DNA of 64,000 nt, from positions 1 through 64,000 of the forward strand of contig JAVTVY010017441.1 of assembly GCA_036873755.1 (NCBI GenBank), in the 5' to 3' direction. This document shows positions 34,480-45,205 of the stretch, in pieces. The translations under genes and the position numbers were made by a program. The stretch's first letter is position 1. Each line of letters begins with the position of its first letter. A model generated the notes under the pieces. The model was not told where the DNA came from. It did not search any database and saw only the letters and a list, made by a program, of their open reading frames with translations. This DNA comes from Hanleya hanleyi (lineage: Eukaryota; Mollusca; Polyplacophora; Lepidopleurida; Hanleyidae).

Positions 34480-36724
34480 GCTGGCCAAGATGGTGGTCTG
34501 ACTATTATCACGTCAGATGATGAAGATGCTAGTCTGACTGTTGGTGTGTTCATTGAAGAAGATGATTGTCTGGTGGTGTGTTCGTTGCTGAAGCCAATAG
34601 GCTGGATGGTGTTGTGCTCGTTGATGGATGTGATAGTCTGACTGGTGATGTGTTCGTTGATGAACGCGATAGTCTGACTGGTGGTGTGCTTGTTGACGAA
34701 TATGATAGTCTGACTGGTGATGTGTTCGTTGATGAACGCGATAGTCTGACTGGTGGTGTGTTTGTTGACGAAGCTGATAGTCTGACTGGTGATGTGTTCG
34801 TTGATGAGCGTGATAGTCTGACTGGTGGTGTCCTTGTTGATGAAGATGATAGTCTGACTAATGGTGTGTTCGTTGATGGAGATGATAGTCTGACTGGTGG
34901 TGTGTTTGTTGATGAAGATGACAGTCTAACTGGTGGCGTGTTCGTTGAAAAACATGATAGTTTGACTGGTGATTTGATTGTTGATTCAGACGATGGTCTG
35001 ACTGGTGGTGTGTTTTTTGATTCAGACGATGGTCTGACTGGTGATGTGTTTGTTGATTCAGACGATGGTCTGGTGATGTGTTTATTGATTCAGACGATGG
35101 TCTGACTGGTGGTGTGTTTTTGTTTTGTTTCAGATGATGGTCTGACTGGTTGTGTGTTTGTTGGTTCAGACGATGGTCTGGCTGGTGATGTGTTTGTTGG
35201 TTCATATGATGGTTTGACTGGTCATGTGTTGATTCAGATGATGGTCTGATCTGGTGATGTGTTTGTTGACTCAAATGATGGTCTGACTGGTGATGTGTTT
35301 GTTGATTCAGACGATGGTCTGACTGGTGGTGTGTTTTTGTTTTGTTTCAGCTGATGGTCTGACTGGTTGTGTGTTTGTTGATTCAGACGATTGACTGACT
35401 GGTGATGTGTTTGTTGCTTCAGACGATGGTCTGACTGGTGATGTGTTTGTTGATTCAGATGATGGTCTCACTGGCGGTGTGATTGTTGATTTAGATGATG
35501 GTCTGACTGATGATGTGATTGTTGATGCAGATGATGGCCTGACTGGTGGTGTGAATGTTGATTCAGATGATGGTCTAACTGGTAGTGTGTTTGTTGGTTC
35601 AGATGACGGTCTAACTGGTAGTGCGATTGTTGAGTCAGATGATGGTCTGACTGGTAGTGTGTTTGTTGAGTCAGATGATGGTCTGACTGGTAGTGTGTTT
35701 GTTGGTTCAGATGACGGTCTGACTGGTAGTGTGTTTGTTGAGTCAGATGATGGTCTGACTGGTAGTGTGATTGTTGACTCAGATGATGGTCTGACTGGTA
35801 GTGTGTTTGTTGACTCAGATGATGATCTGACTGGTAGTGTGATTGTTGACTCAGATGATGGTCCGACTGGTAGTGTGATTGTTGACTCAGATGATGATCT
35901 GACTGGTAGTGTGATTGTTGACTCAGATGATGGTCTGACTGGTAGTGTGTTTGTTGACTCAGATGATGATCTGACTGGTAGTGTGTTTGTTGACTCAGAT
36001 GATGGTCTGACTGGTAGTGTGATTGTTGGCTCAGATGATGATCTGACTGGTAGTGTGATTGTTGACTCAGATGATGATCTGACTGGTAGTGTGATTGTTG
36101 ACTCAGATGATGATCTGACTGGTAGTGTGATTGTTGACTCAGATGATGGTCTGACAGGTAGTGTGATTGTTGACTCAGATGATGGTCTGACAGGTAGTGT
36201 GTTTTTTTTGACTCAGATGATGGTCTGACTGGTAGTGTTTGTTGATTCAGACGATGGTCTGACTGGTAGTGTGATTGTTGACTCAGATGATGATCTGACT
36301 GGTAGTGTGATTGTTGACTCAGATGATGGTCTGACAGGTAGTGTGTTTGTTGACTCAGATGATGGTCTGACTGGTAGTGTTTGTTGATTCAGACGATGGT
36401 CTGACTGGTAGTGTGTTTGTTGATTCTGATGATGGTCTGACTGGAAGTGTGTTTGTTGATTCAAATGATGGTCTGACTGGCAATGTGTTCTGTTGATTCA
36501 CATGATGATCTGACTGGTAATGTGTCTGTTGACTCAGATGATGGTCTGACTGGTGGTGTGTTTGTTGACTCAGATGATGGTCTGACTGGTGGTGTGTTTG
36601 TTGACTCAGATGATATTCTGACTGGTGGTGTGATTGTTCACCCAGATGATGGTCTGGCTGGTGATGTGTTTCTTGGTTCAAATGATGGTCTGACTGGTGA
36701 TGTGATTGTTGATTCAGACGATGG
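34480..36724 (+). repeat. 36-bp minisatellite, left part
   Basis: Units of 36 bp (GATGGTCTGACTGGTGGTGT then GTTTGTTGATTCAGAT). Units near 34500-34980 are diverged (GATGAACGCGATAG types); from 35400 they are homogeneous. Either strand is open for long stretches because the unit is 12 codons (DDGLTGSVIVDS on plus). The frame breaks at several indels (for example the T8 near 36203). The array continues at 48720 beyond the inserted retrotransposon in correct phase. Confidence 0.95.
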
Positions 36725-37375
36725 TGTAACGTCAGCTTTTACCGTAACAGAAAGACGTGTGAAGTTAAGGATTAACAATCAAATATTTATTCACAATACT
36801 AAAATCATCTACAACTTAAGTAAGGTTAATACAACAAACAAATGTGTGAAATATAGTCTTACTGTTCTATGCTATACCGGTGTACACTTTACAGTCCTTG
36901 TTGACGCGCACAAATCACTCTTCTGAATAATGGTAATCCAACACTGCTCAGTTGTACACAGTCCTAGTAAATGTCCAATATCCGATAGCCGTTAACAAAT
37001 AGCATAGATTATGCAGTAGCCAAAAGTTAATGAGTAAATAATCCAGCAGTCCGTAGTTATAGACAAACGTAAAACCCAGATAGTAACACAGTATAACAGA
37101 CCCACATAAAAGCCAGTTTGAATTCCCTGTTCAATGACTGAGTGATGCGCTATTTATACTCTATGAGGCGTTCCAGATCATTCTGCCAATCAAGAAGCTT
37201 CTAGAATACACGAATACACACCATTACCGCATCATCTGACCTAGATACAATTTACCATAGCCTTCCAGAAATCTCTAAGTGGTTGACCCATATAATAGTA
37301 CGTAAACAAGCTTGCGTCAGCTCTATATTCTAGCAACATCCACAATGTCTAATAATAGACTACAATACCATGACA
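36725..37375 (-). repeat. 3' LTR of the Gmr1-like element
   Basis: 651 bp. On the minus strand it carries TATAAATA (37151-37158) and AATAAA (36786-36791), in the order expected for U3 and R. It differs from the 5' LTR at a few percent of sites and has an extra CGAATACA-type insertion near 37215, which the other LTRs lack. Confidence 0.93.
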
Positions 37376-37479
37376 CTTGCCCTCTTAAAAAAAGGAAAGT
37401 TTCAAACTTGGAACTTTCTTGACAATTCAAAACATTATTGCAAAAAAAATCTATATTACAACAGCAAAAATGTTGACAA

Positions 37480-38040
37480 ACATATGTGCATTATATGCGA
37501 GACAAGCAATGAGCAATCAAATTGTCCTTGCCCTTAATATGTCTGATTTCAATATTGTATTCTTGTAACATCAAACTCCATCCTCCATCTCAGAAATCTT
37601 TTTTTTTGTACCGGAACAGACCCTCCGAAGCGACGAATGCCGACATCTCCCCCGCACGATCCGTCAGTGGAACTTATCAAAATCCTCCCAGAAGATTAAA
37701 CTTTGACACAAACTTGGCACTTCCCACTTTATCAATGCAATCGTCAATGTGTCGAATAGGGAATGTGTCTGTTTTGGTCAATGTGTTCACATTTCTGTAG
37801 TCAGTACACATCCTGTAACTGCCATCTGGCTTTGGAACGAGGATACAAGGTGAACTCCAGTTACTATTACTTGGTTCAATGAAGTCGTGGTCCAATAAAT
37901 ATTGAATCTCATTTTTCAGATAGTTTTATTTAATGGGACTCAAACGATATGGGTGCTGCTTCACTGGATTAGAATCTCCGACATTGACGTCATGTGAAAT
38001 TTTATCAGTCCGATTAGGAATATCGGGAAACAAATGTTCA
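37480..38040 (-). pseudogene. RT and RNase H remnants (after integrase)
   Basis: On the minus strand, directly after the integrase tail, come HPYRLSPIK, LLDHDFIEPSNSNWSSPC, VPKPDGSYRMCTDYRNVN and FPIRHIDDCIDKVGSAKF, the N-terminal fingers of a Ty3/gypsy RT. VPLTDRAGEMSAFVASEG follows near 37640. Then the sequence jumps to the RNase H C-terminus, LQEYNIEIRHIKGKDNLIA, with a stop near 37497. The palm with its YxDD box and nearly all RNase H are missing. One in-frame stop lies in the linker (38000 region). Confidence 0.88.
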
Positions 38041-38049
38041 TATTGACTG

Positions 38050-38900
38050 AGCAGAGTTCGACGTTCTTCCTGACGCGCTAAGTAGAATATCAGAGTTCTG
38101 TAATTTCGCCGCTGTCATGGGCTCTTCACAAGTTTCATTATTATCAGGGTTAGAACTAACTACACTTACACGGTGTACAGTACTGTTAGTGCTATCTCTG
38201 TCTATGTATAACTTTAACATATAAACATGACATAACTGTTTGTGTTTACGCCTGTCAAGAGTCTGAATTACATGATTAAAGTCACTTATTTTCTTTTCAA
38301 TGACATAAGGACCATAATATCTAGCCTTAAATGGATTACCAGGAATAGGCAGAAAAGCCAGTACCTTCTCACCAGGTTTGAAACTTCGTTTAAGGGCATG
38401 TTTATATTTTCATACATTTTTGTGCTGACTTTAACTTTGACATGGCCAAATCACATGCTTTAGTCATCCTGGTGCGAAAGTGCGACACATATTGTAAGAG
38501 ACTACATGAGGCAAGATCACTGTCTAGGAACTTTTCCTTCAGCAGTTTAAGTGGTCCTCTAACTGTATGACCAAAGACTAATTCAAATGGACTGAAGCCT
38601 AAAGACTCTTGAACAGACTCTCTAACAGCAAACAATAACAAATGTATGCCTTCATCCCAGTCTTTCTCAGTGTCAAAACAATAAGTCCTAATCATGTTCT
38701 TTAATGTCTGGTGAAATCTTTCTAATGCGCCTTGGCTTTCTGGGTGGTATGCAGACGATTTGTACTGCTTTATTCCCAATTCATGCATGACTTGTTGAAA
38801 AATTCCTGACACGAAATTAGATCCCTGATCAGACTGAACAGACTGGGGTAGGCCGACAAGTGTGAAATGTTTAACTGAGCCCTTAACAATAGTTTCTGCC
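38050..38900 (-). pseudogene. Integrase C-terminal half
   Basis: Continues the integrase beyond the MITE: VGLPQSVQSDQGSNF carries the second catalytic Asp, and HPESQGALERFHQ (near 38745) the Glu. Then come FSPFELVFGHTVRGPL and a C-terminal GPY/F-type module (FKARYYGPYVIEKK, near 38310). No chromodomain is evident. After this the sequence runs into the RT N-terminus without an LTR or promoter, so the INT-RT order is original and not due to rearrangement of two elements. Confidence 0.88.
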
Positions 38901-38904
38901 TTAA

Positions 38905-39452
38905 CCCTATCTGGCCTGGGCTTTTTGGGACCTATCCTGGCCTGGGGCGGGGGGGGCCGAAATGGCCCTCCTAATTATTTTTCTTATCCCTTGAGCTAGG
39001 AGGTTGAAACTTACCACACCATACCCTTGGATCAAGCTCTACCAGGAAATGTAAAAAAATCCAAGATGGCCGCTTTGATGACGTCACAGTGACGTCATTT
39101 TCAAAAACGACAATTTTTATTTATGCAATTTCTCCGCAAAAACTGCATGATAAATTAGTAAATATTAATGCGCTGTGAAATAAAATAGTTTTTGCCCACT
39201 TTTCATTGCTGAAAAGCAGAAATTGTGAAAAAATATGACAAAAACATCACTTTTCTGGTACCCCACGTGGCCGCCATCTTGAATTTACCCATGATCCTCT
39301 GCTCGGGGGGTTATGCAAATAGGCTCAAAATGACCCCAAGATAATAAACTAAAACGTCAATGAGTTTCAGCTCTCCTTTTTTGTCGTTCCGGAGATAGCA
39401 CAGAAAGTTTGTTAGGGTGGGGGGGAATTTCGGCCCCCCAGGCCAGGTAGGG
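38905..39452 (+). mobile_element. TTAA MITE (piggyBac-like), intact ends
   Basis: 548 bp with inverted termini CCCTATCTGGCCTGGG / CCAGGCCAGGTAGGG, flanked by TTAA on both sides (38901-38904, 39453-39456). TTAA targets with CCCT-type ends are typical of piggyBac-class elements. No ORF of its own. It contains GATGACGTCACAGTGACGTC and a G/C-rich stretch at each end. It is inserted in the integrase core coding sequence of the Gmr1-like element, between the first and second catalytic Asp. Confidence 0.93.
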
Positions 39453-39456
39453 TTAA

Positions 39457-40549
39457 TATTCCGTAAAGGAATGGCATCAGGGAACCTGGTTGAAGCACAC
39501 ATGATTGTTAACATGTACTGATTGCCTGACTTTGTTTTTGGTAATGGACCAACACAATCTATAATCACCCTACTAAATGCTTCCTCAAATGCAGGGATTG
39601 GTTGTAGAGGGACCTTTGATATGGTTTGGTTTGGTTTTCCTACCATTTGGCATGTGTGGCATGACCCACAAAATTCCGTAACATCTTTCTTTAAATTTGG
39701 CCAATAGAAATGATTTAGAATTTTGTAATATGTTTTGTTAACACCTAAATGGCCTGAAAGAGGTGTTTCATGGGCTAGTCTGAGGATATCTGAACGATAT
39801 GAATTTGGTACCACAATCTGATACTTAACTGCCCACTCCTCATCAGCTGACACATCTGGCGGTCGCCATTTGCGCATAAGAACACCATTCTTACAAAAGT
39901 AACACACAGGCTCTTGAGTTGCATCACACTCATCTACTGCCCTGTCAAACAACTTGGAAATGTCCTTGTCACTATGCTGTTCATTAACCAGCCGTGATTT
40001 TGAATTTTTTTCAAGAGAACATTCCAATTTGCTATTAAAATGTGGTTTATCAGCCTCATCATTTAAACACACGAAAGTGTCGGCCAAACAAACGTCATCG
40101 ATGACGTCATATTTTCGAGACATTTCTGACTCCTCAGCCAATTTACTCATGGCTCTGGTAACTGCACAAGCAGGATACAAACTTTGAATTTCGTCTTCAA
40201 CTGGGTCATGGGTCTGATTCAAACAAGGCTTGTCAGTTGCAATCGGGTTAACCCCGACCTTATCTCCCGCAAGATCATTTCCAAGAAGTAAATGAACACC
40301 CTCAAATGGTAAACTACCTTTAATACCCACCGTAACAGGCCCAGAAATCAAGTCGGAAGACAGATGAACGTTATGGAGCGGAACGGGTGTATAATTTACA
40401 GAATCTACCCCTTTAATCAGGACATTACTGCCTGCAGATGAAGAGTCAGAAAACGGTAAAGTGTCTGCCAACAAAAGAGACTGGGACGCGCCCGTGTCTC
40501 GCAAAATCTTCACAGGAGTAGCATTAGACAAATCACTTGAAAGTGACAC
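39457..40549 (-). pseudogene. Protease and integrase N-terminal half
   Basis: One minus-strand frame. KILRDTGASQSLLL (near 40490) is the aspartic protease active site, followed by a long acidic linker. Then comes an HHCC zinc-binding domain (HETPLSGHLG..., CGSCHTC, about 39650-39775), and the start of the integrase core with VIIDCVGPLPKTKSGNQYM (first catalytic Asp near 39560). The frame is interrupted by the MITE after ASTRFPDAIPLRNI. No RT lies between protease and integrase. Confidence 0.9.
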
Positions 40550-40559
40550 ACAACCATTG

Positions 40560-41827
40560 TGGATAAATGGTTAAAAAATCTCCATAACAGGATTTGAAAA
40601 ACTGTCAAACTTATCCTTGATAGAACTAATAGGAACAGTGTCCCTGGCCATCTTAACGTCATATACAGTATGCACGTCATTAACCTGCTTGGGTATTTAT
40701 CTTGAAGTGAAGAAACCACTGAACTTTTGAAAGGCTTGATCCTGTTGTTTTCTTTTCAATTTAGAACAATTTGCCATTAAATGACCTGCCTTTTTACAAT
40801 AATTGCAAACGGGAGATTTATTTTGAGTGTTAAAAGTGGGCGACTGAGACTTTGTGTTTGACCTTTGACCTTTGCAACTGGGTTTAAAAGCTTTAGGCGC
40901 TGAGAAAGAACTGGCTTTGTTACCTGAGAGACTAGACTGGAATGAACTTGGCTTAACAGCATTGACAAATGATAATTTGTGTGTCAGAGCGTTTTCGTCA
41001 GCAAAACCATGCTGCCTGATCTATAGTGTTGGCATTCTTTTCATCAAGAAATGTTCTAATATCACCATGGATACACCTTTTGAATTCCCCTACCAGCATA
41101 AGCTGTCTAAGGCTAATGTTAATTTTAACCGAGGCACACCACCTATATGAGTCTGAGAGTTTTTCTTTTTCACAACTACGAAATTTTTGTCTATAGGCTT
41201 CGGGAACTAATTCATAACCTTTAAGGATTGAATCCTTCGCTGTATCATAATTTGATGCTCTATCGTCAATTTTGCCTTTCCGATCAAAAGACTTTGAAGA
41301 AGTAAACTCAAATTTTCTTTTGGGCAATTTAAATTTTCAGCAATTTTCTCAAAATGCAGAAAATATTTATCAACTTCTTTTTCCTGAAATGGTGGGACGA
41401 GACGTATTTGACGAGCCGCATCACATTTGATTGTGATTATACAGGTGCATGTGCAAGAAAACTTGCTTGCGACTCTAATTCCATATGCTTCATTTCTAAC
41501 TGAAACTGTCTTTCTTCCCTTTCTCTCTCTAATTCTCTGTCTCTTTCTTTCTCTCTTTCCTCTTTTCTTAATTCTAATTTCTTTAATTCCAGATGATTTT
41601 GCAATTCTAATTTCCTTATTTCCAAATCATCAGCTGTTTCCTCAGTTAAATCAAAATCACTTTCATCCCAAATTTGTTTGCTAACAAAAGGTTTAATAAT
41701 GAGTTTCTTAATTTCTTGCTTTCTCAAAGATGTTTTATCTTTAATTTGTAGGAATTTACACAGCGCGAACAAATCCTCTTTGCGTAGTTCGTTAAATACC
41801 TCCTGACTATGCTCTAAGGCAAACTGT
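40560..41827 (-). pseudogene. Gag remnant of the Gmr1-like element
   Basis: Minus-strand Gag in at least three frames. A charged coiled-coil-like segment (41437-41640, with EREREERQFQLEM) is followed by a capsid-like segment (40998-41327, EAYRQKFRSCEKEKLSD) and a CCHC zinc knuckle CNYCKKAGHLMANC (40766-40807) just before the protease. Frameshifts separate the parts. The 5' portion of gag or its leader is cut by the LTR element inserted at 41827/47923. Confidence 0.8.
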
Positions 41828-44587
41828 TGTAACGGTTAACCGTTTGTGTATAGGACTGTTCGAATCAGAGGGGGGGGGGGGCGTGTCACCGCTGGAAGGG
41901 TGGAAGAGCCCGTGATGGAGGAGCCAGTGGTCGGAAATGCATTCCCCCGTATTTCTCGCTTACCAGAGCGAGATAGGTGTTGCCCTTTATGTGGAACATT
42001 CTTTACGAATTATGGAATGGGATGTCATTCCCATTTATGGACTATGAACTGTAATTTCGCTGTGAAGGCGAGTTTCCGGGTTTCGCAACGTCTCCGGGGG
42101 GGTGGAGAAGAGCGCCGGCTATATAAGCTCGTGCAGACATTGGGAGCGAGGTCAGACCAGAAAGACAGAGCTGGAGGAAGCACGTCCAGGTACAGCCTGT
42201 AACTTCCGATTTTGGCGCAATTTACGGTTGGGCCGTAAATGCAGTTGTTTTGGCCTGGGAGTCTAAAAGCTTGTAAACTCCTGTAGTTAGTGTAACCTGT
42301 AAAAACACGCCAATCCAATGAGAATTTGCCAGCTCGCATTTTCGGTGTGGAAACGTGTTTGTGGTTATACTATAGTTTAGGAAACACGACAGCGTGGCGT
42401 GTCTAGTATAGTTGTGGGGTATTCTATAATACTGTAATGAGACATGTTTTTGCCCGTAGCACATTCTGGCAATTTGCATGGTCTGACTTCGGTATAGAAT
42501 AAGGCTTTTAGGTCTATACCAGTAGGTTGATAATTCCGACACTGTTTTGCTGAGCTAATCCCGCGGCACTGGGACTAAAGTCGCAACATTTACGTGTCGA
42601 TCTTGTTGACCGTGAAGCGGTATATGACGATAGATAGGGATTCCCTCCACCCCCAGAAATATGCAACTGCACTAAATACAGTGCGAAATAAGCCAAACTC
42701 CCACTGCCATAATACAACGACGCAGACGGCCGTGCAACGCTATACGGGCGAGAACGAGCACCGTGATTACAGCCAGGCGGAGCAAGTCAAGGTACAAGGC
42801 GGGCGAGCTGCTTTCCTCGAGAAACGTCGGTAAATCGTGTATTCCGGGGGCCCAGCAAGAAGGTCGCAGACGGCTACACGGACGGCGTCCAGCTGGAAAG
42901 AGACAAGTACACATCACAGATCTTACAGGACAGAAAGATACAGCACACAGAGCACACAAGAAAGATACAGAACACAGATTCCACAAGAAGGATATGTGTA
43001 TTTATCACACAATAATGAAAGATGCACAGAACCCAGCCAATACAGTAAAAGTCAAGAAATACAGATCACAGACAGTACAGTAGTATACATAGATTACAGC
43101 CCATACAGAAAAGACAAGCCAAGATACAAGGTACAGCACAGACAGACTTCTCCTCCCGAGAAACGCCGATAGACGGTGGAATTGGAGAAATCTGCGACCG
43201 GGTCGCGGAAGGTCGCAGAAGGTCGCAGAAATCTGCGACCGGGTCGCAGAGGGTCGCAGAAGCTTGCGACCAGGTCGCAGGGGGTCGCCAACGACAGTTG
43301 ACATACAGTCATGATGTTTCATTGGTACCAGATGAAATGGTAATACAATATATACCCAAGTAATTGTCCTGACGGTCACGGAGAGTGAGTGGTGCGTGGT
43401 TCTTCCCTGAGAGATCGTCGTGAAGTTGTGTAGTCACAGGCCGGGCTATAGACGGATCGCAGCAGCCGGAAGGGTTGAGACGCCGGGCTATACTTACCTG
43501 TGCGGGAAGCAGACTGGTGAGCTGACAAGTTAGGGTCAGGCTCCGACGACTGGGGGTGAAGAACACGCCGGGTTGCCACGTCTCTGGAGAGAGCGTCACT
43601 GCCGTGACGTTCCAACGCCTGAGGGTATATATATATTGGGGGAGAACGTTACCGCCGTAACGTTCCAACGGGCCGTGACGTTTCAGCGACTTGGTGCCAT
43701 ATCTGGAGAGAGCGTCACTGCCGTGACGTTCCAACGCCTGAGGGTATATATATATTGGGGGAGAACGTTACCGCCGTAACGTTCCAACGGGCGTTACCGC
43801 CGTAACGTTCCAACGGGCCTTGACGTCTCAACGACTGGGTGTCGTATCTGGAGAGAGCGTTATATCCTTAACGTTCCAAGGACGGGGTGCCATCCCTGGA
43901 GAGAGCGTTACATCCGTAACGTTCCAACGACGGAGGAAGAGAGGGGCCAGCAGCCAGGCCGCCCTTACCCCCGGAAGAGAAGGGCCAGCAGCCAGGCCGC
44001 CCTTATCGCGCATAGACATAAAGCACTATATTAACTATAAAGCTATATGCATACACCCCCATATATATTATTGATATATATAACATCAAGCTTAACTGCA
44101 CACACTCTCTTCTATTGTCCACATATACATCAAGGGTACGTATCCGTTAACCTTATATGCACACACCAAGTGTACGTATCCGTTAACCTTATATGCACAT
44201 ACCAAGTGTACGTATCCGTTAACTTTATATGCACACACCCTCTCATATCACGTGTATATATACGTCAAGTTTATTTGCATACACTCTCCTAGTGTCTGTA
44301 CATATATGTAAATATCATAACGTTACATCTCCTTAGACATTCTGTCTAAGCCACGCGGTTCTACGCTATTATTTGTAACCGCGTATACTATTTGTGCAGA
44401 ATATACCATAATGGACCTTTACATCAGCGTCAGTCATCCTTGTAGGGTTGTGATCATCTCTTCGATCCCCGGATCTTCACTAGTGAAGGGGCTAACTACG
44501 GTGACGGCCAGAATGCCAGTGGGCAATCTCGGTTATTGATTCGTTTTCTCGTAAACACCACGACTGGTCCTGCTCGTACACGTTACA
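41828..44587 (+). repeat. LTR A of the LARD-like element
   Basis: 2760 bp. Starts with the perfect palindrome AACGGTTAACCGTT (41831-41844). TATATAAG at 42120-42127 is a likely promoter. It contains a GGTCGCAGA/TCTGCGACC cluster (43190-43290), and a dyad series AACGTTACCGCCGTAACGTT at 43580-43925. GTACGTATCCGTTAACCTTA units repeat at 44134-44235. A G12 run (41870-41881) is G8 in LTR B. All ORFs inside are repeat shadows. Confidence 0.93.
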
Positions 44588-45205
44588 CGTAGAAAACTGG
44601 TGGCAGCGGTGGGATCTGGCCTGATCTTCAACAGAAGAGAACAACCGACTACTAGAGATGACCGACAACGACGGAGCCCGGGAGGCACAGGCGGCCGTGG
44701 GCCGGCCGCAGGGGCCAGCGGAGGACGCGCTCGAGGAAGTGGCCGGGGGTGAGGCAGCCCCCACACACGCGAAGGACGACGTCACCGAAGTGGCCGAGGG
44801 TGAGGCAGCCCCCACACACGCGACGACGACCCGCGTTCGGCGAGCGGTCAGGCCTCGCAGGTTGCAAGACTACGTGCTGACGTCCCAGCCCGTGTACCGT
44901 AAGAGGGGAGAAGCCGGACCCCTCCAACTGAGCGTGCAGCCCAGTGGACCTAATGTCGTGGGGCGGCTCTGTTAGCCGACCATGTAATTCTATGAAGGAG
45001 ATTCTTTGACCTAATGTCGTGGTGGCCCGGCCAGACCGCCGGAGGGCGGCCACCTTGTGATTTCGCCGGCCCTGATGGCCCGTAATTGGCGAGCAGTTTT
45101 GTTTGAATTGATTCGAACTGTACAACTGGAACTGTAACGCCACCCTGGACGGAGGGGCCCGTACGGCCATGACGGGGACGTCATGATTTGGAAAGGCGGG
45201 GGCAG
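44588..45205 (+). mobile_element. Interior of LARD-like element
   Basis: 618 bp of GC-rich sequence. An ATG-initiated 105-codon ORF (44658-44975) starts 43 bp after the primer site and contains two copies of EAAPTHA separated by an acidic spacer, then a basic stretch RRAVRPRRLQDYV. Position suggests a remnant or a mini Gag, but no Gag domain is recognisable. The phrase GACCTAATGTCGTGG occurs twice (44948, 45008). No protease or polymerase. Confidence 0.75.

Noticed and set aside
34566..36926. Long acidic ORFs (DDGLTGSVIVDS repeats) as a calcium-binding repeat protein
   Set aside because: The 36-bp unit is open on both strands, the frame breaks at several indels, units continue after a retrotransposon insertion, and no start or signal sequence is present.
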